A DNA stretch of 64,000 bases. Source: Aureococcus anophagefferens (lineage: Eukaryota; Sar; Pelagophyceae; Pelagomonadales; Pelagomonadaceae). The stretch is taken from assembly GCF_000186865.1 (NCBI RefSeq), contig NW_008705561.1, positions 1,093,932 through 1,157,931 on the forward strand, written 5' to 3'. Shown piece by piece: positions 45,301 through 55,494 of this stretch (position 1 is the stretch's first letter; every line of letters starts with the position of its first letter). Position numbers and translations under genes: made by a program. The notes under the pieces were generated by a model. That model saw only the letters and a program-made list of their open reading frames with translations. It was not told the DNA's origin and made no database searches.

Positions 45301-46823
45301 CTAGCGGACGAGGACGAAGGCGTCGATGACGGTCGAGTTCGTGTTGAGGCGCTGCTTCAGGGAGAAGTGGGTCCTGTTGACGACGATGTCGGAGTAGGAC
45401 CACTCCGAGGACCGCGCCGCGTCCCAGGGCGCCTCGGGGCCGAAGGGGTCCTTCGAGTAGGCGCCGCCCGCGCCCGTGAGCACGTGCACGGGCTTGCCCG
45501 GCCTGTCGTAGGACGTCGTCCAGGACCCGTTGAGCATGGGGTAGAGCCGCTCGTAGTTGTGCTCGTGGCCCGTCAGGTAGACCTGGATCTCGTACTTGTC
45601 CATGAGGGGCTCGAGCGCGTAGAGCCGCGACCCGTCGGCCGTCGACCGGACGCCGTTCCGCATCGAGTCCGCGCAGCCGCAGGGGAAGGCCTCGCCGACG
45701 GGCCCGCGCCAGGGCGGCGGCTCGACGCCCGCCGCGCGGAAGCCGGCGCCGTAGCCCGGCGGCTCCGGCGCGTCCGCGGGCGCGTCGTCGGGCATCTTGG
45801 GCCAGCCGAGCCGCGCCGACGTCTGCGCGGACGCCGCGGAGCAGTACATGGGCCGGTGGCCGTACAAGATCGTCCAGGGCGTCGCGCTCTTGTCCACGGC
45901 TTCGAGGTCCGCGACGAGCCAGTCGTACTGCGGCTTGAGCAGCGGCGCGACCTCGTCGAAGCCGTACGCGTCCGTGTCGAGCGCGACGAAGTGGACCGGG
46001 CCCAGGTCGAAGGAGTAGTACCGCGACGCGTTCGAGTTGACGCGCGCGCGCGTCAGGTTCTGCGCCGCGAAGCGGCCGTTGTAGTTCTGGTAGGTGTAGT
46101 TGCAATCGGATTCGTGGTTGCCCGGCGCCATCATCCAGGGGACGCCCTCCATCTTCGCGATACCTGCGCGGTGCGAACGACGGCGGGGATCGGGGCGCGT
46201 AGCGCTTAATGGACGCCGAAGAAGGTACCGTCGAGGTAGTTGTCTCCGATGGGCGGGATGTCCAAGTTGTAGGAAATGTCGCCGACGTGGACGCCGAGCG
46301 CGATGTCGTCGTGCGCCGCGCAGAGCTTCTCCATCTCCGGAAACGACGTATAGGATTTGGTTATGGGATCGCCGACGTCGCCCATCGCGAGGAAGTGGAG
46401 CGTCGCGTCGGCGCTGGGTGCCTTCGCCGTTTTGAAGTGGCGCACGGACGACGTCGCGCACGTCGCGGCGCATTCCTCGACGGCGAAGTAGACGTCGGAG
46501 TCCTCGGGCAGCCCCGCGAGGTGGACCATGTTGAGGCGATGCGTCTCCTCGCCGCCGCAGTAGTCGTAGCGGCTCAGGTCCTCCGTGCGCGAATGCATGA
46601 GCGTCGCGTTGGAGGTCGCCTCGTTGGACAGCGCGGCCTTCGACAGCCCCCAGCGCACGCGGGAAATCGCCGGCGGGGCATCGACCCAGGCAGAAGAATT
46701 TAACAATCGACCCCAGGAGATAACCATCTCATTCGGGCTGCCCGTCAGAGTCAGGCGCGGCGAGAAGTCCGCGGCTGCAACCGTGGCCGCGACCGCGACT
46801 GCCAATCCATGGATCGCTGCCAT
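45301..46823 (-). CDS. Purple acid phosphatase (secreted metallophosphoesterase), two exons
   Basis: Start at ATG 46821-46823 opens a signal peptide ('MAAIHGLAVAVAATVAAA'). All metal-site blocks are present in order: 'AMGDVGD', 'GVHVGDISYNLD' (GDxxY), then in the second exon 'APGNHESD', 'LYGHRPM' and 'GHEHNYERLYP'. An N-terminal FN3-like domain precedes them, as in plant-type enzymes. It hydrolyses phosphate esters outside the cell or in vacuoles, a phosphate-scavenging role. The intron ends at AG 46164 in phase 1; the donor is either GT at 46228 (GTACCT, leaving GGTA repeated at both junctions) or GC at 46216. A later in-frame TAA shows that splicing is required. Start codons here and in the MYND gene are 74 bp apart. 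Confidence 0.85.
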
Positions 46824-46897
46824 GCTCTCTCTCGCAGACCTCGCGCTCAAATTCCAAGCCAGAATTTGAAGCTCAACAACGACTAATTAGATACTAA

Positions 46898-48867
46898 TTG
46901 AGTCATCACGGTTTGCTCCTGCCCAGGACTCCAGGGGCTGCCTCACGCGCTGCCCACGAGATGGCTGCGATGGCCGATGTCGAACGCCTTCGGCGAGCTA
47001 TGGGAGATCTAGCGACTCGGCCGGCCTTCATGAACGCGCACAAGCAGGACTTCGCCATTCGTCCAGATGAGATCGAAAACATGGTCGCGACGCTCGACGA
47101 TGAGTTCGCGCAGAAGCAATTCTGCATGTCGCTTATGATGCCGACCGGCACGAATCACCCCGTCGGATGCATCGTGTGCGGCAGACGAGCCCTGGCGTCC
47201 GCGTCCTACGGCGGGTGCTCCCGGTGTCGCGGGCGCATGTATTGCAGCGACGTCTGCCAGGACGTCGACTGGACGCTGCACCGCCAGGACTGCGACGAGC
47301 GGATGTGCCACCTGAACACGATGCAGGGCGCGACGGTCAAGTCGATGACGACGGGCGAGCGACGCACGGACGTCGCGCGCGCCATGTGCGAGGACGCGGA
47401 GGCGGACCTCGACGAGGGCCGGCGCGCGCTGGACCGCGGGCGCCTCCAGGACGCGCTCGATACCGTCGAATTCTCCCTGCGCGCGGGCTGGGCCGCGCTG
47501 CAACGCGCGCGGCTCGACGAGCTCCGAGACGTGGACCTCGTCGCGCGCTGCGCGCGCGTGGCGGCCGCGGGGGCGATGGCCATGTCCCGCGTCTTCCTGG
47601 AGGTCGCGGAGCTCGAGCTCTACGAGCGCGGCGCGCGGGGCGCGCCCGACGCGCGGCCCCCGGTGACGCAGAAGCTGCTCAGCCACGGACGCAACCCGTC
47701 GCAGCAGTCGCTCATGGGCGCCCTCTACTACGCGCGCGAGGTCCGCGTCATCGACCCGACGGCGGCCGTCGACGCGCTCGACCTCGAGGCGCGCGTGCTC
47801 GAGCGCCTCGCGGCCACGGGCTGCGACGAGACGCCCTACGACGCCGCCCTCCTCCGCGAGCAACGGGCGGCGGTCGTCGAGCTCGTCGCCGAGATCAGGC
47901 GCCAGCTGGCGACGTTCGGCCCGTCGAGCCTCGGCGTCGCGCTCCTCTCCCTCGACGTCGCGGACGACTACACGTGCCTCCGCCTCGAGCAGAAGCGGTT
48001 CCACGACGAGCTCCGACCGGCGTCCTGCATCCGTGACGATCTTTCGAGAGATTTTGACCGGGAAAACGATGAACACGCGTGACCGACGCGCGCGGTAGGC
48101 TCCGACGGCGCGACGACTCGCCGTTCCGCCTCGACGCGCCCGTGCCGCGGAAGAAGGGCCCCGACGCCGGCATCCCGACGACCGAGGACGACTACTGGGG
48201 CACGGCGGGCGTGCGAGCGTCGCTCGTGCCGCTCCTCCGCGGAGGGCAGTGGCTGAGCCTGTCCCTCTTCCGCGGAGACTACCAGCTCTCGAGCCTCTGG
48301 CTGCGCCTCGCGGACCTCGACGGCGACGTGGACGCGATCAACGTGGGGGCGAACCCGCGGCGCGCCGCGCGGGGCGGCTCCGCCGCCGCGCTCGCAATGA
48401 GCGCCAATCTCATCGCGCTGTTCACCTTCGAGGTGGACCAGAAGGGCATCAAGCTCTCGACCATCGTCTTTGGCGCCGGCCTGCGCGGCCTCCACCCCGA
48501 CGAAACGACGGAGGAGCCCTTCTACCCGCGGTCGTGCGAGGCCTCCTACGCGCGCCCGGAGTGGGCCCCCGGCGGCAGGCCCGCCGCGTCCGGGGCGTCG
48601 GTCTTCTGGATTGGCGACGCGTGCGCGCCTTCGAAGCCCGAGCCCGCCAGCGCGCCTTCGAAGCCCGAGCCCGCCAGCGCGCCTTCGAAGCCCGAGCCCG
48701 CCAGCGCGCCTTCGGAGCCGGAGCCCGCCAGCGCGCCTTCGGAGCCCGAGCCCGCCAGCGCGCCTTCGGAGCCGGAGCCCGCAAAGGCGAAGAAGAAGAA
48801 GAAGCCTTTCCGTCGGAAGGCGAAGAAGGCCGCGCCCGCGCCGCCCGCGAGCCCGAGATGGAAGTGA
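46898..48867 (+). CDS. MYND zinc-finger protein with C-terminal Pro/Glu repeats, two exons
   Basis: Exon 1 from ATG 46898 (further ATGs at 46961 and 46970) contains a MYND finger at about 91-132: 'CIVCGRR', 'GGCSRCRGRMYCSDVCQ' and 'HRQDC'. An all-helical region follows ('ALDTVEFSLRAGWAAL' etc.). A GT-AG intron at 48022-48098 (77 nt, phase 2; acceptor GGTAG) joins 'FHDELRPA' to 'LRRRDDSPFRLDAP'. The downstream frame has no ATG near its beginning, which supports one gene. Exon 2 has a beta-rich segment ('GQWLSLSLFRGDYQLSSLWLR'), six 9-residue 'ASAPS[KE]PEP' repeats and a Lys-rich end. MYND fingers bind partner peptides; it is probably a regulatory adaptor. Confidence 0.65.
48624..48783. repeat. 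27-bp coding tandem repeat, six copies
   Basis: Six copies of a 27-bp unit GCGCCTTCGAAGCCCGAGCC... encode 'APSKPEPAS' (three copies with Lys, three with Glu). The change from AAG to GAG splits the array into two blocks, which suggests two rounds of expansion. Confidence 0.9.
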
Positions 48868-48963
48868 CGGGGATCGCGGGAGCCGCTGTGGCGCGAGCCC
48901 ACTGCCCGAGAGCACCATATGGAGTAGCCAGACACAGCGGCCTTTAGAGACATCACCACACAC

Positions 48964-50904
48964 CTAGCGCGACGCCTGCTTCGTCTTCGACGGCGCGCGG
49001 CTCGACGTGACGCCCGGGACGGCCGTCTTGGTCGCCGTGCCCGAGATCTGCGTGTAGGGCCCCCAGGAGGAGAAGACGCTGGGCCCGTCGTCGCCGCCGA
49101 GCTTGTCCGCGAAGAGGTCGCCCGCGAGCCGCGCGGCCGCCTCGACGCGGCGCTTCTCCTTCATGCGGACGATCTTGTTGCGGACGATCTTGCGCCAGTA
49201 GGAGCCGTCCTCGTTGGGCTGGACCACGGTGATGGCCCCCGACTCGTCGTCGATGAGGAGCACGGCCTGCTCGCCGCCCTCCTCGTCCGCGCCGCAATCC
49301 GCGGCCTCGCGGCCGCCGTCCGTCGTGATCTCCGGGCCGTCGATGATCTTGCACGCCTCCTCGCCCGACGGCACGACGACGACGCGCCGGCCCGCGAGCT
49401 CGTCGAAGCCGACGACGAGGCCCAACGGCGCGAGCGTCGACGGGTCGTACTCGAGCAGCCGGCCGTCGTAGATGCCCAGCACCCGGCCGCAGTTGAGCTT
49501 CCACCACGCGACCGTCTCGCCGTCGACCTCGCAGCCGGCCGTCGAGTCGACGACGCCCGTGTCCTCGTCGTAGGTCACGAAGCACTCGTCGCCCTCCTCG
49601 GGCTTGTAGACCTTCATGAAGGTCTCGCCCATCTCCTCGACGTCGTCGTGGCTGTGCGCGTAGACGCCGACCTCGTGGTTCTCGTCCGTGTAGGAGATCG
49701 TCGCGTCGAGGCGCACGGCGCCGCCGCGCGCGTGGTCGATGGTGCAGACCTCGAAGCCGTCGGCGTCGCCGCGGATCAAACGGCTCTGCTGGCGGCCGTC
49801 GCGCGACGCGCCGCCGCGCATCACGGACGTCTGGACGAAGACGCAGGAGCCCCGGTTCGGGTAGGCCCCCTCGGACGGGTCGATCGTCGGGAACGTGATG
49901 CTGTCCTCGTAGTCCTGGCCCAGGTGGAAGTGGCCGGAGAACCAGGCCTTGACGCAGCGGTGCTTCCGGACGAGCTCGATGAACTTGCGCGTCGTCGCGC
50001 CGCCGCTGTGGTTGAGCCAGCAGCAGCCGTTGACGACGTGGTTCGCCTGGAGCACGCGGAGCCCCGAGCCGATGGGCGGCGCGTGCGTGAAGACGAAGAT
50101 CTTCCAGCCCTCCGACGACGGGTGCGCCTCGAGCGTCTGCTCGAACCACGCGATCTGCGCGTCGTCGACCGTGACCTCGTGGGACGTGTAGCGCGCCTCG
50201 CGGAAGACCGTCGACCCCATGCCGACGAGCAGCGTCTTCTCCGCGATCTGGCGGCTGAACTGCGGCGTCGGCTTGCCGTGCAGGTCCATGAAGACCCGGA
50301 GGTTCTCCTCGTCCGTCGCGAACTCGTCGATGCCCTCGAGGTCGTGGTTCCCGCCGATGACCTCGTAGTCCGTGCCGAAGGACCCTAAAAAGTCCGCCGC
50401 GAGCTCGTGGCAGGCCGTCGTGCCGGCGAAGAGCTCGGCCGTCTCCTCGGGCCTGACGCTCTTGCTCTCGCCGAGGTCGCCGAGGCTCACGAGCGCCGTC
50501 TGCACGCCCCGGTCGCTGGCGTCCTCGAGGATCGGCACGACGTGCGACCGGCCCGTCGCGTAGTCCTCCATCTTCCGCGGGTCCTGCGACGGGGGCGCTC
50601 GGTTCTCGTCGCGCGCGCGGACGGGACGGTCGGGCGGGGCGGGGTAGCGGAGGGGACGCCTCACCATGTGGAGGTCGCCGAGCACGGCGACGCAGAACTG
50701 GTCGCTGTCGGCGAGCTGGCACTCCTCCTCCTCCGCGCAAAGCTCGTCGGCGTAGTAGGTCTTGGACTGGAGGATCTCGTCGTCCTTTTCGTCGACCTGC
50801 TCCCAGGACCACGAGGCTCGTTCCCGGAGCGGCGCGGCGGCCGTGCGGGCGCGGGGCGCGTAGAAGGCGCGCGCCGGCGCGGCGAGGGCCAGGGCCACGA
50901 GCAT
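48964..50904 (-). CDS. Calcineurin-like metallophosphoesterase, plastid-targeted
   Basis: The ATG at 50904 begins 'MLVALALAAPARAFYAPRART', a signal peptide plus ARAF|YAP plastid motif; an ATG at 50949 adds 15 residues. Metal-site blocks: 'VLGDLHM', 'SLGDLGESK', 'IGGNHDLEG', 'FVFTHAPPIG' and 'AWFSGHFHLGQ'. An 81-nt GT-AG intron (50664-50584, donor GTGAGG) interrupts 'GDLHM|DPRKMEDY'; its length is a multiple of three with no stop, so unspliced reading also stays open, but it inserts 27 odd residues. The C-terminal 250 residues are beta-rich ('GRVLGIYDGRLLEYDP') and end in a basic tail. The substrate is unknown. Stop at 48964. Confidence 0.8.
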   Translation of the reverse strand: MLVALALAAPARAFYAPRARTAAAPLRERASWSWEQVDEKDDEILQSKTYYADELCAEEEECQLADSDQFCVAVLGDLHMVRRPLRYPAPPDRPVRARDENRAPPSQDPRKMEDYATGRSHVVPILEDASDRGVQTALVSLGDLGESKSVRPEETAELFAGTTACHELAADFLGSFGTDYEVIGGNHDLEGIDEFATDEENLRVFMDLHGKPTPQFSRQIAEKTLLVGMGSTVFREARYTSHEVTVDDAQIAWFEQTLEAHPSSEGWKIFVFTHAPPIGSGLRVLQANHVVNGCCWLNHSGGATTRKFIELVRKHRCVKAWFSGHFHLGQDYEDSITFPTIDPSEGAYPNRGSCVFVQTSVMRGGASRDGRQQSRLIRGDADGFEVCTIDHARGGAVRLDATISYTDENHEVGVYAHSHDDVEEMGETFMKVYKPEEGDECFVTYDEDTGVVDSTAGCEVDGETVAWWKLNCGRVLGIYDGRLLEYDPSTLAPLGLVVGFDELAGRRVVVVPSGEEACKIIDGPEITTDGGREAADCGADEEGGEQAVLLIDDESGAITVVQPNEDGSYWRKIVRNKIVRMKEKRRVEAAARLAGDLFADKLGGDDGPSVFSSWGPYTQISGTATKTAVPGVTSSRAPSKTKQASR

Positions 50905-51009
50905 CTTGCCGGGGGTCCGAATCTGTACGGCTCCAATCTTCACGGCCATGTCGATCGACGTCGATTAGATACGTCGATTGGCTCCGACTTGCACCTTCAC
51001 TACTGGCAG

Positions 51010-51112
51010 TGGGCCGTGGTCGCCGCATGCCAGCCCTTCCCGCGTATAATGCGATGTGCGCTTTCGGGTTGCTCGCATGGGCCGTGGTCGCCGCATGCCA
51101 GCCCTTCCCGCG
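51010..51112. repeat. 35-bp direct repeat, 68-bp period, spanning a start codon
   Basis: TGGGCCGTGGTCGCCGCATG and the next 15 bases occur identically at 51010-51044 and 51078-51112. The first copy lies upstream of the sulfotransferase ATG (51054), the second encodes its signal anchor. A TATAATG lies between them (51044-51051). Confidence 0.9.
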
Positions 51113-52211
51113 ACCCGACCCGTCGATCAAGTTCGGATTCTACCGGCAGCAGCGCCTGCACCGCGACTGGTCGAACCTGAGCGACGGCGGCCTCGGCGCC
51201 ATCGTCGACCGGCTCGCGCGGCCGCGCTGCGGCGGCCGCTGCAGCGGCGCGCTGAGCGGCCCGCGGACGCCGACGACGCGCGCGAAGTTCCTCGTGCTCA
51301 TGGAGCACGGCCGCGTCGGCAGCACGTGGCTCGAGATGCTCCTCGGGAACCACAGCGACGCGACGGTGATCGGGGAGGACCTCGCGGGCATGTGCTGCTG
51401 GTCCGTCGCCGAGGGCGCGGACCGCTTCCGCCGCTTCTACGAGCGCGAGGACGCGTCCGTCGCGCCGATCAAGCTCGCGCAGCGCCGCGAGTCCGTCGCG
51501 GGCGCGAGAGCGTTCGGCGCGATGCAGAAGTGGCAGCGGTTCCTCGACGTCGACGCGTTCGCGCGGCGCAACGCGACCTACGCGAGCCTCGCGGCGACCC
51601 TCGACGGCCTCCGCTTGATCTGCCTCGCGCGGCCGAACCCGGCGGCGGCGCTGATCGCCAACGTCGTCGGCGACGCGCACCAGGCGGCGTGCGGCACGCA
51701 CGTCGTCCTCGAGAACGGGTCCGCGGCGCCCTGCGCCTTCGAGGCGCCGCGGGTCGACCCGTCGGACCCCCTCGTCGCCGGCCGCCTCGCGGGCCACCTG
51801 CGCCTCACGGAGGCCTTCCGGGAGACGTGCGCGGCGCGCGCGGCGATCCAGCCCGTCTTCTGGCTCCAGTACGACGACCTCCGGTGCCGCGAGGCTGCGA
51901 CGACGCGGGCGCTCCTGGCCTTCCTGGGCCTGCCCCCGGCGACGCTCCACGCGGAGAAGATGCTCAAGCTCACGACGAACCGCTCCGAGCCGCCCGCGTC
52001 CGGCGTCGTCGCGGACCTCGCCCGGAGGCGCCACCCGCTCGGCGCGCTCCTCCTCGGCGCCATCGACCAGGCGGAGACGTGCGCCCCGGACTGCGCCGGC
52101 GGCCCGGGCTTCTGCGCCGTCGCGCAGCGGAGGGCGCCGTCCTCCGCCGCGGCGCGGCGGGCCCCTTTCGGGGTCGTCGCGCTCGCGTGCCTCGCCTGGG
52201 TATTACGCTAG
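51054..52211 (+). CDS. Sulfotransferase-like protein, Golgi type II
   Basis: 385 residues from ATG 51054; an ATG-less extension reaches back to 51009. An N-terminal hydrophobic anchor ('FGLLAWAVVAACQ') is followed by the sulfate-donor P-loop 'LMEHGRVGSTWLEMLLGNH' (the 5'-PSB loop G-[RK]-x-G-S-[ST]) at about 78-96. Other family signs are 'RLICLARPNPAAALIANVV' (the 3'-phosphate 'R..P' strand) and 'VFWLQYDDLRCREAATTRALLAFLG'. A second hydrophobic stretch lies at the C-terminus ('FGVVALACLAWVL'). It would transfer sulfate from PAPS to glycans. Its TAG (52209-52211) overlaps the convergent gene's stop in a CTAG. Confidence 0.75.
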   Translation: MCAFGLLAWAVVAACQPFPRPDPSIKFGFYRQQRLHRDWSNLSDGGLGAIVDRLARPRCGGRCSGALSGPRTPTTRAKFLVLMEHGRVGSTWLEMLLGNHSDATVIGEDLAGMCCWSVAEGADRFRRFYEREDASVAPIKLAQRRESVAGARAFGAMQKWQRFLDVDAFARRNATYASLAATLDGLRLICLARPNPAAALIANVVGDAHQAACGTHVVLENGSAAPCAFEAPRVDPSDPLVAGRLAGHLRLTEAFRETCAARAAIQPVFWLQYDDLRCREAATTRALLAFLGLPPATLHAEKMLKLTTNRSEPPASGVVADLARRRHPLGALLLGAIDQAETCAPDCAGGPGFCAVAQRRAPSSAAARRAPFGVVALACLAWVLR

Positions 52212-52661
52212 CGCGCCAGCTGGAGGCTCGTCATGAGACCCGCGACCGTGAGCTCGAGCTGGAAGACGTCCGTCTCGTTGTTGTACGTCATGCCGAAGAC
52301 GCTCGCGTCCTGTGTCTCGAGCTCGTCGTGGACGCAGTCGCCTGCGCGCGGGCGTCGCGATAATAAAAAGAGGCGGGGACGCCGCCGCCGCGCCCTCCTT
52401 CTGGATGTTCGGGAGCGTGAGTTTGCCGCTGTCGTCGAGCGCGTAGGCCTCGCCCTTGCCCGTCGGGCTCTGGGAGCACTCGACGCTCAGGGCGCCGCGG
52501 AAAGAGACGTCGAAGGTCGTTCCGTCCATGTTCGCGTACCAGGCCGTCTCGAAGGATTTGGAGCCGGCCGTAGCATTTCCGCTGTAGCTGCCCGAGGGCG
52601 TCTTCTTGGCTGCCGCGACGGCAGCCAGCAGGAGCACCGTGATCTTCTGGATGGGCAGCAT
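52208..52661 (-). CDS. Small secreted protein, two exons, GC-AG intron
   Basis: Start at ATG 52661 opens a signal peptide ('ITVLLLAAVAAA'). Exon 1 reads 'PSGSYSGNATAGSKSFETAW', 'TTFDVSFRGALSVECSQSP' and 'KLTLPNIQKEG'. A 52-nt intron (52342-52393, donor GCGCGG, acceptor CGCAG, phase 1) leads to exon 2 'DCVHDELETQDASVFG' and 'YNNETDVFQLELTVAGL', ending at TAG 52208-52210. No GT donor fits the phase. The mature protein is about 115 residues, beta-rich, with two Cys and two sequons. No family recognised; the alternating beta pattern resembles small lipocalin- or META-like extracellular proteins. Confidence 0.65.
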
Positions 52662-52763
52662 CGTCTAGACGGCAAAGTGAGTTAACGTTGCCGAAGGCAA
52701 CACCTCGTCAACGAAAGAGCTCGACGCCGCCATCCTCGTCGCGCGCGCGCCGCAAGAACCGCA

Positions 52764-53600
52764 ATGGCCGACGTCGCGTCCGTGCTCGCGACCCTCGAGC
52801 AGGAGCGCGAGGCGCACCGGCAGACGAAGCGCGCGGCGAAGCTCGCGGCGGACCAGGCGAGCGGCCTCAAGCGGGCCCTCGACGACGAGGCGAAGCTGCG
52901 CGAAGCCGCCGAGGCGCGCGCGTCGGCCTTCGAGGTGGCCCTCTTCGAGGAGCGGTCGCGGTCGACGCAGGCGCTGCGGCGCCTGCGCGAGGAGTGCGTC
53001 GCCGACGCCGCGGACGTCGCCGTGGCGCTCGTGCGCGACGCCCGGGCCGCCGGCGGCGCCGGCGGCCCTCGCGCGGCCGCGGCGTCCGCCGCCGGCTCCG
53101 CGGGCGCCGCGTCGTCCGCGGCGACGACGTCGGACCCCGTCGCGGCGACGGCGGCCATGGCCGCGGGCCGCGCGTCGCTCGGCGAGGCGTTCGAACGCGC
53201 GCAGTCCGTCGGCGTCGGCGTGCTCTTCAAGGCGCGGCAGCTCCGGAGCCACCACGGCGGCGCGCTCCAGGCCGACGGGTCGCTGCTCAAGGAGACGGTG
53301 CTCGCCGTCGCCCACGGCTACGGCACCGCGCCGCCGCTGTCGCCCGCGGAGGCGTTGCCCGCGGCGCTCGCGTGCGTCGACTTCGCCGTCGTCGCCCTGC
53401 CGGCGCTGCTGGACAAGGCGGCGCCGAAGGACGGCGAGGCGCCGTCGGGCCTGCGGTCCATCGGCGCCGCGGGCATGTCCCTCCTCAAGGAGGTCGTCTT
53501 CGCGGCGGACGACGACGGCCGCGACGACGACAAGCCCCAGCCGAGCCTGCAGCTGGCGGTCTCCGGCGTCGTCGAGGAGGACGACGGGACGTCCGTGTAA
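52764..53600 (+). CDS. Coiled-coil protein, unrecognised
   Basis: 278 residues from ATG 52764. An N-terminal coiled coil (about 5-85: 'TLEQEREAHRQTKRAAKL', 'RALDDEAKLREAAEARA') is followed by an Ala/Ser/Gly linker and a predicted globular helical part ('SVGVGVLFKARQLRSHHGG', 'CVDFAVVALPALLDKAAP'), ending in an acidic tail. No signal or membrane span. Divergent start codons with the small secreted gene are 102 bp apart, and it is convergent with the carrier gene (36 bp). Confidence 0.6.
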   Translation: MADVASVLATLEQEREAHRQTKRAAKLAADQASGLKRALDDEAKLREAAEARASAFEVALFEERSRSTQALRRLREECVADAADVAVALVRDARAAGGAGGPRAAAASAAGSAGAASSAATTSDPVAATAAMAAGRASLGEAFERAQSVGVGVLFKARQLRSHHGGALQADGSLLKETVLAVAHGYGTAPPLSPAEALPAALACVDFAVVALPALLDKAAPKDGEAPSGLRSIGAAGMSLLKEVVFAADDDGRDDDKPQPSLQLAVSGVVEEDDGTSV

Positions 53601-53636
53601 CATTGTTTTTGTAGAGAAGCTTGGTTAAAATCGCCG

Positions 53637-54680
53637 CTAGGGCGCCGGCGGCGCGAGGGAGCGGATGAGGAGCTCGTAGGTGGTCCAGACGATGGCCACG
53701 GACGGCGCCTGGGCGAGGGCGCGCATGGTCGCGCCGCGGAAGAAGCCGCGGTAGCCGTCGGCCGTGTAGATGGCGCGCGCCGCGTCCGCGAAGCCGTTGT
53801 AGACCGTCGCGGCGCCGGTCGCCTCGGCCGCGTAGAGGCTCCCCGGCGCGCCCGCGGCGAAGGACGCGAGGCCCCGGCGGCCCGGCGCGCCGCCGGCCGG
53901 CGGGCAGGGCGCCGCGCGCCGCAGGTTCTGCGTCTGGAGCCGCGTCTTCACTACGTCCAACGGCGTCGTGAGCAGCGACGCGACCGCGCCCGCGGCGCCG
54001 CCGCAGGCCAGGAGCGGCGCGACGCCGAGGGGCCGGCCCTCGCGCCGCCGCTTGAGCGAGCTCTTGAGGTGCTCGTTGAGCGCGACGGACGCGCAGCCGT
54101 AGGGCACGTTCATCGCGAGCGTCGTCGGCAAGGACCGGTAGAGGCTCGCGAGCCCGCCGGAGCGCGTCGTCTCGCGGAAGCAGTCCACGAGGCCGCCGTA
54201 GTGGCCGAGCTGGAGGCGCTGCTTGACGACGTCCGCGGGCGTCATGATCGCGTCGTGGCCGACGGCCGCGACGGCGCCCGCGACGGCGTTGACGACGACG
54301 GACGGCTCGGGCCGCCCCGCGTCGAATGACCGCACGGCCTCGAAGGACCCGAAGTACACGGCGTGGGCCGGCACGCAGGCGATGGTCACGGCGCCGACGC
54401 CCCGCCAGAGCCGCAGCGCGCCCGCGCCGCTGCTGTAGCCGTCCTTGAGGAGCTCCTTCGCCGCGCGCACGCAGACGACGTCCGGCGCCTGGGTCCGCCC
54501 GCACTGCCCGACGCACTGCGCGTTCGTCTTGATCGTGTCCAGCGGGAAGACGAGGCAGTGCTCCGCCAGGCCCGCGCCCGACCCCGCGAGCAGGTGCGTT
54601 TGAAACGGGATGCCGCGCGACGCGTCGAACTCCTCGAGGTACTCGAGATCCGCGTCCCCGGCGTCGTCCGGGTGGTCCAT
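53637..54680 (-). CDS. Mitochondrial carrier, mitoferrin-like (SLC25)
   Basis: 347 residues from ATG 54678-54680, the normal SLC25 length with a short acidic N-tail. The three carrier signatures are present: 'FPLDTIKTNAQ', 'TPADVVKQRLQ' and 'TPLDVVKTRLQ'. The second repeat, 'GHDAIMTPADVVKQRLQ', closely follows the mitoferrin/Mrs3-Mrs4 pattern, as do 'LLAGSGAGLAEHCLVFPLDT' and 'NVPYGCASVALNE'. It would import iron into the mitochondrial matrix for Fe-S cluster and haem synthesis. An insertion (about 255-295, Pro/Gly/Ala-rich) lies in the third repeat. The specific substrate is inferred from these motifs only. Confidence 0.85.
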   Translation of the reverse strand: MDHPDDAGDADLEYLEEFDASRGIPFQTHLLAGSGAGLAEHCLVFPLDTIKTNAQCVGQCGRTQAPDVVCVRAAKELLKDGYSSGAGALRLWRGVGAVTIACVPAHAVYFGSFEAVRSFDAGRPEPSVVVNAVAGAVAAVGHDAIMTPADVVKQRLQLGHYGGLVDCFRETTRSGGLASLYRSLPTTLAMNVPYGCASVALNEHLKSSLKRRREGRPLGVAPLLACGGAAGAVASLLTTPLDVVKTRLQTQNLRRAAPCPPAGGAPGRRGLASFAAGAPGSLYAAEATGAATVYNGFADAARAIYTADGYRGFFRGATMRALAQAPSVAIVWTTYELLIRSLAPPAP

Positions 54681-55494
54681 GGCGCGGCGTCGAAGGCGTC
54701 GGGCGGCGCGGGGGCGGCGCAGAACGAAGCCAAAGAGCGCGCGCAGATGGAAACCGGGCAGGCGGCGCCGTCGCCCGCGGAGGGCAGCGCGGGAGCGCCG
54801 CAGGCCTTTGTGGCCAGGGCAAAAAGCGAAGGTCGACCCGCGCGTGCCGCGACGCCTAGGGCACCAAGAACTCCGCCCTTACGCGCCGTGCAGGGAGACA
54901 CCGCGGCCAGGGAGCGCCCGGCGGCCGTCGGAGTCCTGCCATCGGCCTGGGACGTCGTCGCGGCCTGCCAGTGGTGGCGTGCGCGCCGCGGCCACGTGTT
55001 CGTGAGGCTCATTCCGCCGGCGATCGCGGATAAGAAGGGTAACACGTCGCTGGATTCAAGTTTAGCTCGGCGTCGACCTTGGGCATGACGCGTCGCGACG
55101 GCGCCGCCGCCCTACGGCGACGGCAAGCGCCGAAGCGGGAAAAATTAAAGAAACACCGCTGAATTACCCCTCCCGAATCGCTGTCTTATCGCTCGGGGGT
55201 AGGCTTGGCGCGGCGACCACGAGAGCATCGGCGCTCAGCTCTCGGCCCATCTTGTGCTATACGCCTATTTATCTCGCATTCCGAGCGCCCCCCGCCTCCT
55301 CAACTCCAGAAATCGCCCCTGACAAATAGCCATGGCGACATCTGTGTTGACGCGCGCCGCGGCGTCCGCTTCCGGGGGCTCGCACCGCTCCCCGCAGCCA
55401 GCTGGCAGCCGGAGGCCCCATCGACACGTGGAGCCGAAATTCCCGATTCCCGCGCAGGATCAACCCCTCGACGAGCCTGGAGGAGGACAACCAC
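54681..55494. other. Divergent intergenic region without a clear gene
   Basis: About 810 bp. Frames open on both strands up to about 55050 read as Ala/Arg drift. Part of it (55020-55200) is lower in GC. It carries the upstream regions of the carrier and the Cys-rich gene. Confidence 0.45.

Noticed and set aside
48079..48867. Separate gene starting at GTG 48079
   Set aside because: No ATG for 100 codons, and a phase-matching GT-AG intron joins it to the MYND gene.
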